DNA of 64,000 nt, taken from NCBI RefSeq assembly GCF_040215105.1, contig NZ_CP157875.1, positions 3,277,501 through 3,341,500 of the forward strand, given 5' to 3'. A program made the translations under genes and the position numbers. Each line of letters opens with the position of its first letter. Position 1 is the stretch's first letter. Shown piece by piece: positions 63,494 through 64,000 of this stretch. The notes under the pieces are model-generated. The model searched no databases and was not told the DNA's origin. It was given only the letters and a program-made list of their open reading frames with translations. The DNA comes from Aeromonas veronii. Its GTDB lineage: Bacteria; Pseudomonadota; Gammaproteobacteria; Enterobacterales; Aeromonadaceae.

Positions 63494-64000
63494 TCAGGAT
63501 GAGAGCGGCTGGGAGAGCTGCTTGGCCAGGGCCTGGAAGTGCTGGCTCACTTCGGCCCCGAACAGGGGGTCATGGTCCGCTTTGTTGTGCCAAAGCTGCT
63601 CCAGGTGGCGCCAGTCATCCTCGGTCAGGGAGCTGCGCAGGTGAGGGAAGATAACCCCCTCCTCATAGTTCATGTGCGCCTCCTGCTGATCGATGAACTG
63701 CTCCAGGCGGGTAGTAAACTGATCCAGCGGGATGACCGCATCCATCAGGATCATCTCCACCATCTCTTTTAGCTCGGTGCCCGCCTCCATCAGCCTGGCG
63801 TGCTCCTCATGCAGGCGGTTCGCCACCTCCCCCTCCACCACCCTGTACTTCAGGTAGTAGTCGTAAATCATGTCCTCCTTGGGGTGATGGACCTTGTCAG
63901 ACACCTCTCGCAGATAGTCCACCACATCCCGGATCAGGAAGTAGCTGACGGGCTGCTCGCCGCGAATGGCGACAAGCTTGTACTTGAGCAGCTGCAGCAG
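63494..64000 (-). CDS. Hemerythrin-domain protein (N-terminus outside window)
   Basis: A partial gene running off the right edge; 168 codons visible, with the open frame continuing past the apparent GTG at 63925 into residues such as LLQLLKYKL. Iron-binding-type motifs HHPKED, HEEH and the late MNYEEGVIFP with HNKADHD fit a hemerythrin-like diiron helical bundle (His/Glu ligands). Members sense or carry oxygen, NO or iron. Whether it is a stand-alone hemerythrin or a longer protein cannot be seen. Confidence 0.88.
   Translation of the reverse strand: MLQLLKYKLVAIRGEQPVSYFLIRDVVDYLREVSDKVHHPKEDMIYDYYLKYRVVEGEVANRLHEEHARLMEAGTELKEMVEMILMDAVIPLDQFTTRLEQFIDQQEAHMNYEEGVIFPHLRSSLTEDDWRHLEQLWHNKADHDPLFGAEVSQHFQALAKQLSQPLSS

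Overview
The window is a GC-rich bacterial chromosome segment, most likely from an Aeromonas species (Gammaproteobacteria). The evidence is the gene set and order: a polar-flagellar fliE-F-G-H operon with a sigma54 promoter, a Vibrio/Aeromonas-type chitin-oligosaccharide operon, a class C beta-lactamase resembling the Aeromonas MOX/FOX chromosomal enzymes, the enteric-style order metK-sprT-endA-rsmE-gshB-yqgE-yqgF, and a DUF3545 small protein. I found no rRNA, tRNA, CRISPR array, insertion sequence or prophage. Species assignment is inference; no database search was possible.

Layout. 1-3.9 kb (minus): basal-body genes fliH (cut by the window edge), fliG, fliF and fliE. 3.9-5.2 kb: an unknown protein and a SYLF lipid-binding protein. 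5.6-6.9 kb: rimO. 7.2-17.9 kb: one co-directional chitin-oligosaccharide operon (binding protein, two permeases, two ATPases, GH9 glycosidase, GlcNAc kinase, GH20 hexosaminidase), with a tandem duplication at the GH9/kinase junction. 18-20.3 kb: an Aer-like receptor, an alkyltransferase-like protein and a small protein. 20.3-27.7 kb: topA, astB, sohB, yciK and a LysR regulator. 27.7-32.6 kb: an MFS exporter, a MalY/PatB-like C-S lyase, an orphan TAXI binding protein and a second LysR regulator. 32.8-40.7 kb: a divergent PurA paralogue, a GH63 lipoprotein, tyrS, a MepM-like peptidase and anmK.

40.9-47.8 kb is the accessory part: an Lrp/AsnC regulator divergent from an MFS gene interrupted by an amber codon; a protein that looks like a degenerate ADP-ribosylglycohydrolase; a small membrane protein; a GNAT enzyme; about 0.8 kb without genes; a single polypeptide of three RidA domains; and an AT-rich membrane protein. 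48-64 kb returns to core genes: tkt, metK under a MetJ operator, the sprT-to-yqgF cluster, an AegA-like oxidoreductase, AmpC, an AGCS symporter, tal, DUF3545 and a hemerythrin-domain protein cut by the right edge.

The most interesting observations are (1) the three-domain RidA protein, which could fold as a covalent version of the usual RidA homotrimer; (2) the PurA paralogue divergent from a LysR gene, with changes in normally invariant nucleotide/aspartate-loop motifs; (3) the tandem duplication that copies the GH9 tail together with the start site of the kinase gene; and (4) the putative catalytically dead ADP-ribosylglycohydrolase-like protein.
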